Positions 1 to 12,185 are shown, numbered from the stretch's first letter. The stretch is DNA of 64,000 nt from Adiantum capillus-veneris (GCA_014529385.2 CM043971.1:96859985-96923984); one strand, 5' to 3'. Translations and numbers: made by a program. Notes: a model not told the origin generated them from the letters alone.

Positions 1-650
1 GATGGAGATGGGGATGAAGAAGTGCAACACGAGACAAAGGTGAAGGCTACTCCCCCTCATGTGGAAGACAGGTAGAAAGCTCTGGTGCTCTCATGTGAGA
101 CCAATTTATATTATGAGAGAGATCTATATAAATAGAGAGTCTCTCTTCCAAATTTAGAGAGTCCTAGGGTTTTCTCTTAGAATAACTGGTTCACTATCTA
201 TGTCGTGTATCTCGTGTGGTCTGTCAGATCTTCATGATGATCTTGTGATCCTGTTGATGTCTTGCCTTGAACCTTAGTATATACCCACAACAAAAACTAA
301 ATGGATAATGATTAGATTACATAGACCACTTTCCAAAACAAGACGGAGTTGAAACCTTTGAATTCCTTAAAGGGAGTAAACTCAAAGATACCATGATCCC
401 CTAGCCAAGAGGAGTTACAAACCATCCATCAAAAGAAGGCGACTAGGGAACACGCATAGCTTAAAAAGAAACAAGCTAGAGTTGAGGCTTGGGACCAACG
501 ACAATGTCTTAGACACCAAAGAGAGGCTAACTTGGAAATCACACAAGCATTTTATGGGGAGATCTATGAGGATTCACTACATTGTGAGCCACCTCTATGT
601 TACCAAACTGATCTAAATAGAAGGTGTTGTATAATGCAATGTTGGATCGA
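1..650. other. Unclassified DNA, possibly an LTR remnant
   Basis: No convincing gene is seen. Around 95-290 there is a TATA-like stretch (atctatataaataga, about 120-135), then an AGGGTTTTC block and an ACCCACAACA block near 285. Together these resemble the 3' part of a Copia-type LTR, but neither edge can be fixed. The stretch 361-600 is purine-rich with short frames and could be degraded gag. Low confidence. Confidence 0.25.
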
Positions 651-870
651 GAGCGCAACATAATCTGTTATCTCATGAAGTCTAGTGTCAGCTAGGAAAA
701 CCATCCCTATTTTAGAGTATCATAAAAGTCAAAGTATTAATAAGAGGAAACCTGCAGTCCTTGGAATACGGGAGCTCAACATAATCTGTTAGCTTATGGA
801 GTTTGGTGCCAACTAGTAAAACCATCCCTATTTCAGAGTACCATACAAGTCAAAGGTATTAATAAGAGGA
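651..870. repeat. 121-bp tandem duplication
   Basis: Two adjacent copies share the block caacataatctgtta (656 and 777), 'aaaaccatccctattt' and 'gtattaataagaggaaa'. They are offset by 121 bp and diverged by scattered substitutions. The second copy ends where Gypsy-1 coding similarity begins. Confidence 0.75.
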
Positions 871-1422
871 AATTTCAAAGGTGGAGCAGCAAAGTCCTGA
901 AGAGCAGGGGAGTAATTGTAAACAGATGGCTAATAAGGGATTGTCAGATGATGTCTATGATGCATTATTAGAGGCCCCTATTCTAGTGAAGGTAGGGTAG
1001 CTACTGAAGCTAGTCCCTGATTTTAGTGAGCAATTTTTCAAGAGGTTGTCTAATGAATCTAGCACTGTGGGGAAGCTTCATAAAGAACAGGGTGGTCCAG
1101 TTGACCTAGCTCAAATTGACTGTGGTGAATTGGCACCAGTGGATGTAGATTACAAAGTTCCTGTGATTAATATATCTATTGGGAAAGTGTATCTGTCAGG
1201 AGTATTGGTGGATGGAGGTTCAGGGGTGAATATTCTCCCTGAATCAGTTTGTAAGAAACTGCAGTTGACAAAGTGGGAGCCAACACCCTTCCAAGTTAAG
1301 ATGGCTGATCAGAGAAGAGTCCAACCTTTGGGAATTCTCAGGAACCAATCAGTTAGTGTAGCAGGGATTACCTTTGTAGTTAACTTTGTAATTATGAAAT
1401 TGGAGGAATCTTCATGTTCTTA
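871..1422 (+). pseudogene. Gypsy-1 gag end and aspartic protease (5' part, interrupted)
   Basis: This is the part of a Ty3/Gypsy polyprotein that joins gag to the retroviral-type aspartic protease. The protease active site reads LVDGGSGVNIL, coded about 1205-1237, with the catalytic Asp at 1211. Upstream the reading KVG-stop-LLKLVPDF holds an in-frame TAG near 998, probably once CAG. The frame stays open to 1422, reading ESSCSY, then loses all similarity exactly where a CACTA motif begins. The missing continuation (R-MILGRPW, the conserved protease end) lies at 18529 in the matching codon phase. It is therefore the left half of an element interrupted by the 1423-18525 insertion. The element's own 5' LTR is not in the window. 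Confidence 0.8.
1420..1422. repeat. Target-site duplication TTA, left copy
   Basis: TTA directly precedes CACTA at 1423. The same TTA follows TAGTG at 18526-18528. A 3-bp duplication is the norm for CACTA transposons. Confidence 0.7.
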
Positions 1423-1441
1423 CACTAACACATATTTATGA

Positions 1442-2643
1442 ATTTTTGGAAAAATGCATCATTTTGGGACAAATGTTTGTGAACTAAGTTCTTGAGTGGT
1501 GGTTGCATTGTGCTAGGTTGTGGTGTTTCAAGTTATATAGTACAGTTTTCATGTGCTAGGTTACATTATTGTCAACCATTGGTGTCAACTTTGTTGAGTT
1601 GCATCATTGTCAATAGTTGGGTGTCCAATTCTACTAATTCAAAGAAGTTGTAGTGTGCTAGGAATTAAGAATATATAGAGAGATTGAAAAATCTTGATGC
1701 TTAGAAGGGGATCAAGAGTATCCAACGAAATGAAAAAGGTTTATGTTTGACTTGTAAAGTGAATGTAGCTTTGCCTTGTTATCGAACAAGAAGTAGAATC
1801 TGAAGAAACTTGGAGGGTCTTAGATGGTTAAGTGTCGGGCTGCCATGTTCAACATCACTTCTTTGAAAGCTTGGTCTATTTGTCCTAAAAAAGCTAAAGT
1901 TTGGAATGTGCTAGTTTGTGATAGATAAATCATTGCTATTTTATATCGCACAACAAAAGAATAGGGGTTTTTTATTTATTTCTAGATCCCAAGGAATAAT
2001 TATTCTACAAGCACAAATGCTAAAACTTGAGCTATAGTGAAGTGAAAATGTTGAAATTGGATCTAGCTAGAACACTCATTACAAGAGCAAACAACCCAAT
2101 TCCCAAAACCCAAAAGCAAGAGTCATGTACAAATTGACAGGAGGTAGCAGACACTTGTAGGAAAGAGGGTACTTCCTCTCATGTTTTTCCATATAGTGCT
2201 CAACATTACGAGCTTTTTGGTAGTAACCATATACTAGCTATGTGCACTGGAGGGACCGAGGGGCCACTGACCCCATCAACTCCAAGGTTAATTGCCCTAA
2301 TCAGGTATGTGGTTCCTCCCTCACAAAAGTTGTTCAAAGAAATGAGAAGGATTAAAATGAATGTTTTGATCTAAAAACTTTCGTAGCACTTCTCTTGTAC
2401 TCTGTTCTAGTAAGGCTCAAACTAGAGATTGAGGATTCAAGTTCCATTCACAATTTGAGATTCCACTTGGTATTTGAATTTTATCTTAAACATATGAAAT
2501 AGAAAATTACAAGAGCAACAATATCAAAACTAGAAACAAATAGAAATTTGCAAGAGGTTTTAGAAAATCTTGAGGTAAAAAACTCGGACTCATGAGATTC
2601 CACTTGGGAGGCATTACATCATTTTCAAGTGGAGGAAGGACCA

Positions 2644-2647
<4 letters not shown>
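1442..2647. other. Intergenic or intra-transposon DNA without genes
   Basis: AT-rich sequence just inside the CACTA-type left end. No frame of note, no clear tandem repeat and no RNA gene were seen. Confidence 0.5.

Positions 2648-2682
<35 letters not shown>
2648..2682. repeat. Poly-C tract, 35 C
   Basis: An uninterrupted run of 35 cytosines. Similar runs occur at 4610-4630 (21), 33144-33165 (22), 38222-38237 (16) and 46501-46517 (17). The opposite strand could form G-quadruplexes. Assembly length error is possible at such runs. Confidence 0.95.
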
Positions 2683-2684
<2 letters not shown>

Positions 2685-2954
2685 GGCGATCCTTTGTCCC
2701 AACAACATCGTTAGTTAGGTATGCGATGCACCTTTCCCAAAAGTTCCAGAGATTGTTTTAGGTCATAGTTTAGGGTGTATGATGAGAAATTGTATAGTGT
2801 AAAATCCCCAATAAAAGTACACCCCCTCTCTTCAAGGATTGACAAGATTTCAATAAAAATGAAAATGAAGTATCAAAAGATGTACAAGCGTCCATAGTTA
2901 CATGGTAGCTCAACTTGGGTGAGGCCTATTGTTGGTCATCAATTCCAAGATTCA

Positions 2955-3165
2955 GCCTTGCTGGAGAAATGTCCCAAGTTATCCCTAGGGTGTGTCTCGC
3001 AATACCCTTGCCATTTTGTTGGAGAAATGCCCCCAATTACCCCTGGGATGTGTCTCATAATACCCCGAGTTACCCCTGGCGTGTGTCTCATGCCTTGTTG
3101 GAGAAATGTCCGGAGTTACCATTGGGGTGTGTCTTGCAATACCCTTGCCGTTTTGTTGCATGTCA
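2955..3165. repeat. Degenerate 60-80-bp tandem repeat
   Basis: Three units begin GGAGAAATG (about 2963, 3021, 3099), each followed by a YYCC-AGTTAYCCYTGGG-GTGTGTCTC segment and, in two, AATACCCTTGCC. No coding function is apparent. Confidence 0.65.
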
Positions 3166-4609
3166 TTTCTAAAAGGTGCCGTGCATTTCCTTCATCCTTT
3201 GTCGGAGAATGTTGCAATTTTTTTGGAGCATCCCATAGCTTACAACTATCAATGATGATCCTTGAGGTAGTATGAAATGAGCCACTTTCATTTGCGATCC
3301 ATAGCCCCCATCTTTAGAATCCTAAATTTGGTGTTTTTACCGTAAACACACTTGTGATACATAACTACAACTTGACACTTCCTTTACAACCATAGGTAAC
3401 AAGGCTGGGTGGCTCGAGCTATAGTTCGAATCTTGAGAATCTTGTGGAACCACCCATGCGCCATTAGTCATTAACTAATTCCACCTAAATTGACGACAAT
3501 GTTAGTTCCCTCATCAAATTTGAGATACGCTGTTAGTTTTGAAATTTGAATGTGACAAATCTGACAATGTGTCAGTCGTGCCTCTTGCTAGTGTGCCATA
3601 AGCCTGCCTGTTTCTTGCTACTACACCATGTCAACCATGACTATTCCTGTGGTTCCATGAGCTTGCCATGAAGTATGTATTGAAGTACGAGGAAAATCTA
3701 TACATTGAGCCGGCCATTAACTGCAGCATGCAGTAAGCCCGTCATATCACTTACTACTATGTTGTGTCAACCATGTCTCTTGTGGTGCCATGAGCGTGCC
3801 ATGAAGTAGACCAAGCCATGATGTTGAAGTACCCCAAACTAGTATGCCTTGAGCTTGCCATGAGCTGCAACATATGAACACCTCAGTTGCCCTTCACGAG
3901 CCAGGATTTGTCACCTTTGCCATGAGCATAGCTGATTTGCTTCTTCTCCCTGTCATGAAGTTCTCTTCTTGGCCTTTTTCATGAGCTTCGCAGCAAGATC
4001 TGCTAATGTTTTTTCTTCCCACCTATTTCCAATTGTGGTCGCACCCTTGCTCCATCTTCTGCAATGACTCGTCGAACGTAGAAAGGCCTCAGCTGCACAT
4101 TAAAGGTATCCAATTGGCTCACTTGGTTTCCCTTATACCACCTCTGCATACATTTAAAAAAAGCATTTGCATGGCTTTGGCTACCCTGCTTCTTTGATCT
4201 CTCCCCACCCCATGTCTCTTGGACCTATCCCCCTCTCCCGCTTCTCACTATTTGTGGCTGCTAGCTCATGTCGCGGCTCTTTGCTAACCTCAAAAGTTTA
4301 TTCTTTTTTCATTCTTGTCATTGTGTGCTCATCGATGTGTACTAGCTTGAATGGATAATCTCAGCTATTGTGGATGCCTGCATTAAACCAAGCCTATCTT
4401 GTGTGTACATAACCAACAATAATGTGTGGAGATCATACTAGATGATATGTGTAAAATGTACAAGAGCAACACATACCTTCCTCCCTTGCAACTATCATCT
4501 GAGCTCGCCACCTCCTACAAAAGAAATGGCAGTCGCACTCTATTTGCCAATGAAGCCATGCTCTATTTTGATGCCCTTTTGTTTGTGGGTAGAAGTAGCT
4601 CAAGGTATT
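3166..4609. other. Non-coding stretch with degenerate GCCATGA repeats
   Basis: From about 3580 to 3960 the motif CCATGAGC-TTGCCATGAAGTA recurs in a loose 150-170-bp repeat. No supported gene is present, and the short frames here lack recognisable domains. Confidence 0.4.
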
Positions 4610-4652
4610 CCCCCCCCCCCCCCCCCCCCCTTTGTCTCTCTCTCTCTCTCAT
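4610..4652. repeat. Poly-C (21) followed by CT microsatellite
   Basis: 21 cytosines at 4610-4630, then tttgt and a short (CT)n. Confidence 0.9.
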
Positions 4653-4659
4653 GAGCTTC

Positions 4660-7629
4660 TTGAAACAAAGACTTGCAAAACTATTTCTAATTGAGCATTT
4701 AGTCTATTGCTCTTGGGCTCAAACTTAACTTCGAACCTCGTGACTTGAATGCTTAGTTTTCAAGACTCATGAGCACTCGAATGTAGGTTTTTTTAGTTGA
4801 GATTATAGTCTCTATCTTCAAGGCTCGAACTAAAGTTCAAGCCACATGACATCGACACTCAATTTCCAAGCCACATGAACAATCTAGAACACTTTCTACC
4901 TAGAAACTATTTGGAAGAGTTTGTATCTCAGAAGGTTTGATTTGAGTCTTTACCTCATGCGGTCCATAATTATATTTGAGTCTCATGACCTAAAGATTCA
5001 GTTTCTAAGAATTATGAACACTCTAGTAGGACACTTCCAAGCTAGAATCCATCTACAAGAGTCTTATCTCATGAGGCTGGAACTTAGGTTTCAGCCTATG
5101 ATGAGCCAGAGACTCTTATATAACTCTTCCTAGTTGATCATCTTCTTGAGTCTCTAGCTTATATGGCTCAAGCTTAAGTTTGAGCCTCATGGTCGGGGGA
5201 CTCACTTTTCAAGCCTCATGGGCACTATAGTAGGACTCCTAGCCATGAATAGACTCTTGCAAAACTAATTTTTGGTTGAGCATTTAGTCTATTTCTCTTG
5301 GGATTGAACTTAAGGTCGACCCTCATGTCTTGGATGCTTAGTTTTCAGGCCTCATGAGCACTCAAATATAGCTTGTTTTAGTTGAGCATTCAGTCTCTAG
5401 ATTGGAGGCTCGAACTTAAGTTTGAGCCACATGACACAGACACTCCATTTTGAAGCCTCATGAGCACTCTAGTAGAAAACTTTCTACCCAGAAACTATAT
5501 GGAAGAGTTTGTATCTCAGAACTTAGAAGGCTTGAATTAAGTCTTTACCTCATGCGGCCTGAACTTATATTTGAGTCTCATGACCTGAAGACTCAACTTC
5601 TAAGCATTATGAACAATCTAGTAGAACTATTCCAAGCTAGAATCCATCTACAAGAGTCCTATGTCATGATGTTTTGGAACTTCGGTTTCACCTTCATAGA
5701 CCAAAGAATCTTTTATAACTCTTCCTAGCTGATCATCATGTTGAGTCTCTAGCTCATGAGGCTCGAACTTAAGTTTGAGCCTCATGATTGGGAGACTCAC
5801 TTCTCAAGCCTCATGAGTACTATAATTGGACTCTTTCTAGCCATGAATAGACTCTTGCAAAACTATTTCTAGTTGAGCATTTAGTCTATTTCTCTTGAGC
5901 TCAAACTTAAGATCGAGCGTTATGACATGGATGCTTAGTTTTCATGCCTCATGATCACTCAAATATAGCTTGTTTTAGTTGAACATTTAACCTCCAGTTT
6001 CGAGGCTTGAACTTAAGCTCAAGCCACATGACACACATACTCAATTTTCAAGCCTCATGAGCACTCTAGTACAACTCTTTCTACCCAAAAACTATATGGA
6101 AGAGTTTGTATCTTAGAAAGCTTGAATTGAGTCTTTACTCATGCACCCAGAACTTATATTTGAGTATCATGACTTAAAGAATCACTTTCTAAGCATTATG
6201 AACACTCTAGTAGGACACTTCCAAGCTAGAATCCATCTACAAGAGTCCTATCTCATGAGGTTGGAAATTAGGTTTGAGCCTCATCGACGAGAGACTCTTC
6301 TGTAACTCACGGTCCAGAGTTCGAAACTTAGGTTTGAGCATGATGGGCCAGAGACTCTTATAGAACTCACGGTCTAGAGTTTGAAACTTAGGGTTGAGCA
6401 TGATGGGCTAGAGATTCTTCTATAACTCTTCCTAGTTGATCATCTTCTTGAGTCTCTAGCATTTAACGCTCGAACTTAAGTTTGAGTCTCATGATTGGGA
6501 GACTCACTTTTCAAGCCTCATGAGCACTATATTAAGACTTTTTATAGCCATGAATAGATTCTTGCTATTTCTAGTTTAGTATTTTGTCTATTGCTCTTGG
6601 GCTTGATCTTAAGTTTGAGACTCATGACTTGGATGCTTAGTTTTCAAGCCTCATGAGCACTCAAATATAGCTTGTTTTAGCTGAGCATTCATTCTCTATC
6701 TTTGAGGCTTAAACTTTAGTTTGAGGCACATGCACACACACTCAATTTTCAAGCATCATGAGCACTCCAGTAGAACTCTTTCTACCCAAAAACTCCGTGG
6801 AAGGGTTTGTATCTCAGAAGGCTTGAATTGAGTTTACCTCATGGGGCTGGAACTTATGTCTGAGTATCATGACCTAAAGACTCAATTTCTAAGCATTATG
6901 AACACTCTAGTAGAACACTTCCAAGCTAGAATCCATCTACAAGAGTCTTATCTCATGAGGTTGGAACTTAGGTTTGAGCCTCATGGGCTAGAGACTATTC
7001 TATAATGCATGAGCCACTTGTTAGAACTCAGGTTTGAGCATGATGGACGCAAGACTCTTATATAACTCTGCCTAGTTGATATCTTCTTGAGTCTCTAGCT
7101 CATGAGGCTAGAGCTTAAGTTTGAGCCTCATGATCAAGAGACTCACTTTTCAAGCTCAATGAGCACTATGTTAGGACTCTTTATAGCCATGACTAGACTC
7201 TTGTAAAAATATTTATAGTTTAGATTTTCGTCTATTTCTCTTGGGATCAAGCTTAAGTTTGAGCCTCATGACTTGGATGCTTAGTTTTCAAGCCTCATGA
7301 GCACTCAAATATAGCTTGTTTCAGTTCCTCTAGCTTTGAGGCTCAAAATTTAGCTCGACGCACATGACATAGACACTCTATTTTCAAACCTCATGAGCAC
7401 TCCAGTAGAGCTCTTTCTACCCTAAAAGAGTCTATATCTCAAAAGGCTTGAATTGAGTCTTTACCTCATGCGGCTAGAACTTATGTTTGAGTATCATGAC
7501 CTAAAGAATCAATTTCTAAGAATTATGAACACTCTAGCAGTGATAGTTCCAAGCTAGAATCCATCTACAAGAGTCCTATCTCATGAGGTTGGAACTAAGG
7601 TTTGAGCCTCATGGGCTGGAGACTCTTCT
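4660..7629. repeat. Satellite array, about 600-bp period, five units
   Basis: Anchor blocks recur in the same order. 'gtttgtatctcagaa' or close variants occur near 4919, 5508, 6106, 6807 and 7428. 'cttgcaaaactattt' variants occur near 4672, 5263, 5852, 6558 and 7200. Spacing is roughly 590-700 bp. Units are rich in the 8-bp palindrome CTCATGAG and in longer near-palindromes, the best being 34 nt at 5754-5787 with a single G:T mispair. No long open frames. The array is cut at 7629 by the 7630-11797 insertion and resumes at 11803. Traces extend to about 13300. Confidence 0.85.
5754..5787. repeat. 34-nt near-perfect palindrome of the satellite
   Basis: The arms are tcatgaggctcgaactt and its near reverse complement, centred on CTTAAG. 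Only one pair (G:T) deviates. Variants of this hairpin recur through the array, for example about 5170-5193, 7101-7137 and 12187-12221. Confidence 0.85.
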
Positions 7630-8123
7630 TGTAAGGTTTTCAGTTTCTGAAACCTTAGAAACTGTACAAAGCTTGATCAAATTAACTTGGTTGTTAAGAA
7701 AACACGGTAGAATGATCCAACTATGGCAAATATTGGTATTTTTGGAACCGTAACCAGAGCTTTACTAGGGTTAGAATTTTTCAGAACCGAATTCTGATAA
7801 AATCTGAAAAAAGTTACGGGCTCTGAAAGGTTACACTATGAATTTAATTAGTTAAGTAAAATTGAATGGTTTCAGTAATTATTACTGCTAAAGACTTTTT
7901 ATCCTAAGGTTCTAGAAATTGCAGATATTTCCAAGTTTAATCATTAAAAGTTAAGAAAAATAGCAGAAATTGATTCTGGAAATTGGGAGGGACTGTGTGG
8001 GGCAATAATGAACCTGCCCAAGACAGATTTAGTAGCAGGGGGCTCCATCTTGAGCCTAGGGGCTGCTTGAGCTGCAAGCAACTGCCTTTTTCAGCCTATG
8101 AGAGCTTGTGAGTGCCAGAAACA

Positions 8124-8131
8124 TATAAATA
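8124..8131 (+). promoter_or_regulatory. TATA box of the solo-LTR-like element
   Basis: TATAAATA in the context acatataaataggacccc, within a plausible U3. It is followed by a C-rich cap-site region and then an AT-rich tandem array that would form the leader. Confidence 0.5.
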
Positions 8132-8559
8132 GGACCCCTTGCTTCACAATTTCAGGCAGACTCGGAGCCTTGGAAAATTCTCTCTCATCTAGAGGAACCT
8201 CTACACAGAAATCACTAGAGAGCAAAGCTCTAGTTGGTTAATCAACGGTAATTAGCACTAACCTGTTTTAATCAGTAGAACTATGTTAACTTATTTACAT
8301 TTTTCTTAATAAATTGAAGATTAAATCTATTTATACTCTAAAATTCTCTCCTAATTCAAAAATTCTCTGTTGATTATTAAGATTAAGCTTATGAATACTA
8401 AGCTAATTAATTATTATATTATATTAAAACTGAAATTACTCATTTTAACCATAAATTAATGATAATTATACTAATTAAATTTGGATTAAGATGAGATAAT
8501 TATAAGAGATGTGTTAGACTATCATTATGCTAGAAAAATTATCTTTTAATTTTTTGATT

Positions 8560-9530
8560 AATTCTTGTAATTATTTAAGTAGAATTACATTGTTTTTAAG
8601 AAAAAAGTAAAGGGAAAAATGATCAAACTAATCCAAAAAGCTTTGAAATAATTATCAAAGGTGAAAAACATCTTATGAAACCCGTGAGAATTATCTTAAT
8701 CTCAGATATTAGTTTAACTAAATATCTCAGCAGAAAAACACTGTTTTTAAGGAAAAATAAAAGGGAGAAAATAGAAAATTAATCCAAAAAGCTTTGAGAT
8801 CATTATCAGAGGTAAAATACATCTTATAAAACCTATAATAATTATGTTAACTTCAGATAATTAGTTTAACTGAATATATCAACAGAAAAACATTGTTTTT
8901 AATGGAAAATAAAAGGGGGAAAATAGCAAATTAATCCAAAAAGCTCTGAGATAACTATCAAAGGTAAAATATATCCTATGAAACCCGTGATAATTATTTT
9001 AACCCCAGATAATTAGTTTAACATATATCTCAGCAGAAAAACAATGTTTTTAAGAGAAAATAAAAGGGGGAAAATAGCAAATTAATCCAAAAAGCTCTGA
9101 GATAACTATCAAAGGTAAAATATATCCTATGAAACCCGTGATAATTGTTTTAACCCAAGATAATTAGTTTAACATATATCTCAGCAGAAAAACAATGTTT
9201 TTAAGAGAAAATAAAAGGGGGAAAATAGCAAATTAATCCAAAAAGCTTTGAGATATTTATCAGAGGTAGAATATATTTTATTAAATTTATAATAATTATC
9301 TTAACCTCAAATAATTAGTTTAACTAATTATCTTAGAAGAAAAACACTCTTTTTGATGGAAAATAAAAGGGAGTAAATAGAAAATTAATCCAAAAAGCTC
9401 TAAGATAATTATCAGAGGTAAAATACATCTTATGAAATCCGTCATAATGATCTTAACCCCAGAAAATTAGTTTAACTAATTATGTGAGCAGAAAAACACT
9501 GTTTTTAAGGGAAAATTAAAGGGGGAAATT
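8560..9530. repeat. 151-bp tandem array, six units
   Basis: The block atccaaaaagct starts at 8631, 8782, 8934, 9085, 9236 and 9388, a period of 151-152 bp. Units share 'aaaaacactgtttttaag' and 'gataattagtttaac' variants. AT-rich and non-coding. Confidence 0.9.
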
Positions 9531-9534
9531 AGTA

Positions 9535-9965
9535 CATCATGTCATATGATTACATGCTATTAATCAATTTTAAAAAAGGTCCTGATAATTATGTGAAGGT
9601 TGGAAAATTAGTGTAGATATTTATTTGAGTCAAATTATACTTATTCTAGCTGAAAATAAAAGGGATAAATTAATAAATCATGTTATATGATTACATGCTA
9701 TTTATCAGTGTTAGAATACATGATAAAAAGACAATGATAATTATTTCAAAGCTAGAGAATTAGTGTAGATATTTATTTGAGTCAAATTATACTAGTTAAA
9801 AGTAAAGGGGGAAATTAGTAAATCATGTTATATGATTACATGCTATTTATCAGTGTTAGAATACATGATAAAAAGGCTGTGATAATTATGTCAAGGTTAG
9901 AAAATTAGTGTAGACATTTATCTAAGTCAAATTATACTAATTTTAGCTGAAAATTAAAGATGGAA
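9535..9965. repeat. About 143-bp tandem array, three units
   Basis: The block tatatgattacatgctatt occurs at 9543, 9684 and 9829 with 'gtgtagatatttatttgag' downstream in each. It looks like a diverged derivative of the 151-bp unit before it. Confidence 0.8.
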
Positions 9966-10496
9966 ACTAGATAATTGATTTGGACAATTAAAAGATAATT
10001 ACCAGAGGTAACAAACATCCTTGTCTATCTGTGATAATTATACCATAGTTAATTAGTGAGTCTAGGAAATTAGAATTGACCAAAAGTCCTATTTTTAGCA
10101 AAAGATTAATTAAAATAAATAGACTTTGTGGTCAAAAGTTTTTAGGAAAATTATAATAAGTGTAAACCCATGATATAAAGTTGAGGAAATGAAATCTTTG
10201 AGAGAAAATAAATAGAGTAAATATTAAGCTTAAAATAAGCAGATTCCAAGCTTAAAATTCGATGGAGAAATTAGGAAAAAGATATAAAAAATTATAAGAA
10301 AATTAGGATAGCTTAGAAAACCCTTAGGGAAGCTGTGGAAAAAGTTAAGCAAATAAGAAATTTATAGGTCAAGAATTTACCAATTAAGACTATAAATTTA
10401 ACCTAGATTTGGGTAAAATTGGATACAAAGGTTAAAGTCTAGCTTTTGGATTATTTACCTAATGATTAGACGTCCTTTTTATAAGGATAAGAAGTT

Positions 10497-10691
10497 ATGG
10501 CACCTAAAAGGACCCACACCAGTCCTACATCTGATGATGAGGGCAGAGCTCTAAAAAGAACTGGAGCGTCACACGACGATGAACTTTTGGGCCTAGTAGT
10601 AGGCCTATGGAGGAGAGTCTTCAGGTGCCAACGCAGTAGCAGATGGCCGATGAGTCCCACGTGGGTGTCCATTATTCAATTAAGTTTTTAA
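10497..10691 (+). CDS. Short ORF in the solo-LTR-like element, unknown
   Basis: A 64-codon frame with a basic, Ser/Thr-rich start (MAPKRTHTSPTSDDEG). It lies about 2.4 kb after the TATA box. No domain is recognised. It could be the start of a gag-like or leader ORF left in the LTR, or chance. Confidence 0.2.
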   Translation: MAPKRTHTSPTSDDEGRALKRTGASHDDELLGLVVGLWRRVFRCQRSSRWPMSPTWVSIIQLSF

Positions 10692-10871
10692 ATAGTTTAA
10701 GTTCTTTTATAAGTTAGCATTGCATACGTAAGGAGTGGGAGAATCAGGAAAGGAATAATTGACCAAAAACGAAAGGTAAATTCCAACGTGTATTTGTTTA
10801 TAATGTAGGAAAGAATTGTTTGGGTTAAAACTGGTTGAATTAAGAAAGATATGATTGATCATCCTTAAGAC

Positions 10872-11161
10872 AGCTTGTCTCAAGACACCTCCGACTCCTT
10901 GGTATAAATTGATGATAATGATGGCTTTCCATCCACGGATAAGTTGGTTACCCCCATGAACGTTGAGTTTCTACTCCGTGTCATGTCTTGATGTTTCTAC
11001 ATAAGTTAGGATACCGTTTTTTATCCTAGGGGAACCGCCCGATTGTATGGGAAACTGGTTTGGTGTATGGGCACCCGGAACCTTGGGTGGGGGTTTATCC
11101 ACTCCGGATTATGAATAAGGAATGGGTGCCTTTTTTCACCCTTAGGTGGTCTTGAGACAAG
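10872..11161. repeat. Inverted repeat, 18-bp arms, about 250-bp loop
   Basis: The left arm, gcttgtctcaagacacct (10872-10889), is matched by the reverse complement of aggtggtcttgagacaag (about 11144-11161) with one internal difference. The loop has no long frame on the plus strand. Confidence 0.6.
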
Positions 11162-11802
11162 AAGAGTACTAGTCATGGTTATTATGGAAAATGTTTTGAT
11201 TGACAGTACCTGTCTTAAGTTTAAAGATGTCTGTTGCAAAAAGAATGTTTTCAATACTATTTTCAAGGGCTGTTTTAATGAAATCTGGATATGAAGGATA
11301 ACCGAAATTATTATTTTAATTTTGATAAGAACGTGGTGGTAATTAAATAACAAATGAATCATGTGTGAGTGCGGGGTGGTAAGTGGGGATTGACTAAGAT
11401 TGTCAATTATGTATGGGTGGACCTGATTAGTCAGGTAACTATCCATCCCTACGCACTAAAAACATTTGGAAACATCTTCACTTGGAAGAGGAGTCCACCA
11501 GCGACGGCTGTGCCCTCACATATGTTAGGGGGAAAAAAGCGTTGGTTGAGGATATCTTAGCCCAAATTTGTGGAAGTTATAGGGTCGAAATAGTTTTTTG
11601 GACTTTTAATACGTTGTCCCGCTTCCGCTGCGAGACAGGACTAGGTCTTCTTCTAAGGCTATAGACCCAAGCCATTGTCAATGGTAAAGGTCTATTCCTT
11701 GGGTTTTTCTTGTTTAGAGACTCTGATTTTTATCAGACCTAGAGACCTGTCAAGGATCCCATCCCGATCTTGGTATTGGTTGGTTGGGGATCTCACGCTT
11801 CT

Positions 11803-11845
11803 ATAACTCATCCTAGTTGATCATCTTCTTTAGTCTCTAGCTCAG
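11803..11845. repeat. Satellite resumes after the solo-LTR-like insertion
   Basis: The sequence ataactcatcctagttgatc followed by a gtctctagctca block matches the satellite unit. It ends where another insertion begins. Confidence 0.7.
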
Positions 11846-12185
11846 GCTACTGTCCATCTAAAAACGCATCTATGAGGTGATGAAAACGTTGTCCAATAAT
11901 TTTTAGCATGCTCGTACGCTTGCGATAGGATCCGGAGCGGTGTAGAGGGTGTAGGGAGGGTTTATCTCTATGTGCACAGCCATCAGAGGGCTGAAAAGAG
12001 AGAAAAAACAGCAGGTATATATGATTGAAATCCGACAAAAATAGAGAGGATACGGGCCAACAAGGCACCAAATGCCAAGCTGGTGTGTTTATAGGCAAGA
12101 TCAAGGGTAGGAAGCCCAATGCTCCCCCTCTATGCAGCAAATACTGCCTTGCTATCCAAAAATGCAGCAAATCCCAAAAATGCAG
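11846..12185 (-). mobile_element. About 340-bp LTR-like insertion in the satellite
   Basis: Satellite sequence breaks off after 'gtctctagctcagg' and resumes at 12186 with 'ttatgaggctcaaaatt'. Read on the minus strand the insert has a TATA-like CCTATAAACACACC and GC-rich downstream sequence, like a short LTR or TRIM. No duplication could be fixed. Confidence 0.4.

Larger units (their letters stand above)
7630..11797 (+). mobile_element. 4.17-kb solo-LTR-like insertion in the satellite
   Basis: The satellite reads gactcttct up to 7629 and resumes with cttctataactc at 11798, so CTTCT is duplicated, the 5 bp expected of an LTR element. The insertion begins TGTAAGGTTTTC and ends GGGATCTCACG. Reversed, the end is CGTGAGATCCCC, which differs from the start only by transitions, so the terminal CA may have mutated to CG. 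A TATA box at 8124-8131 lies about 500 bp in, and no second LTR or pol is present. It is best read as a very long solo LTR of the Ogre/Tat size class, but no family match could be made. Confidence 0.55.

Noticed and set aside
2915-3275. Overlapping ORFs of 85 and 118 codons
   Set aside because: They arise from the degenerate tandem repeat and are open in two frames without domain content.
8560-9530. Possible CRISPR-like array
   Set aside because: Repeats are contiguous 151-bp units without spacers, in plant DNA. It is a satellite.
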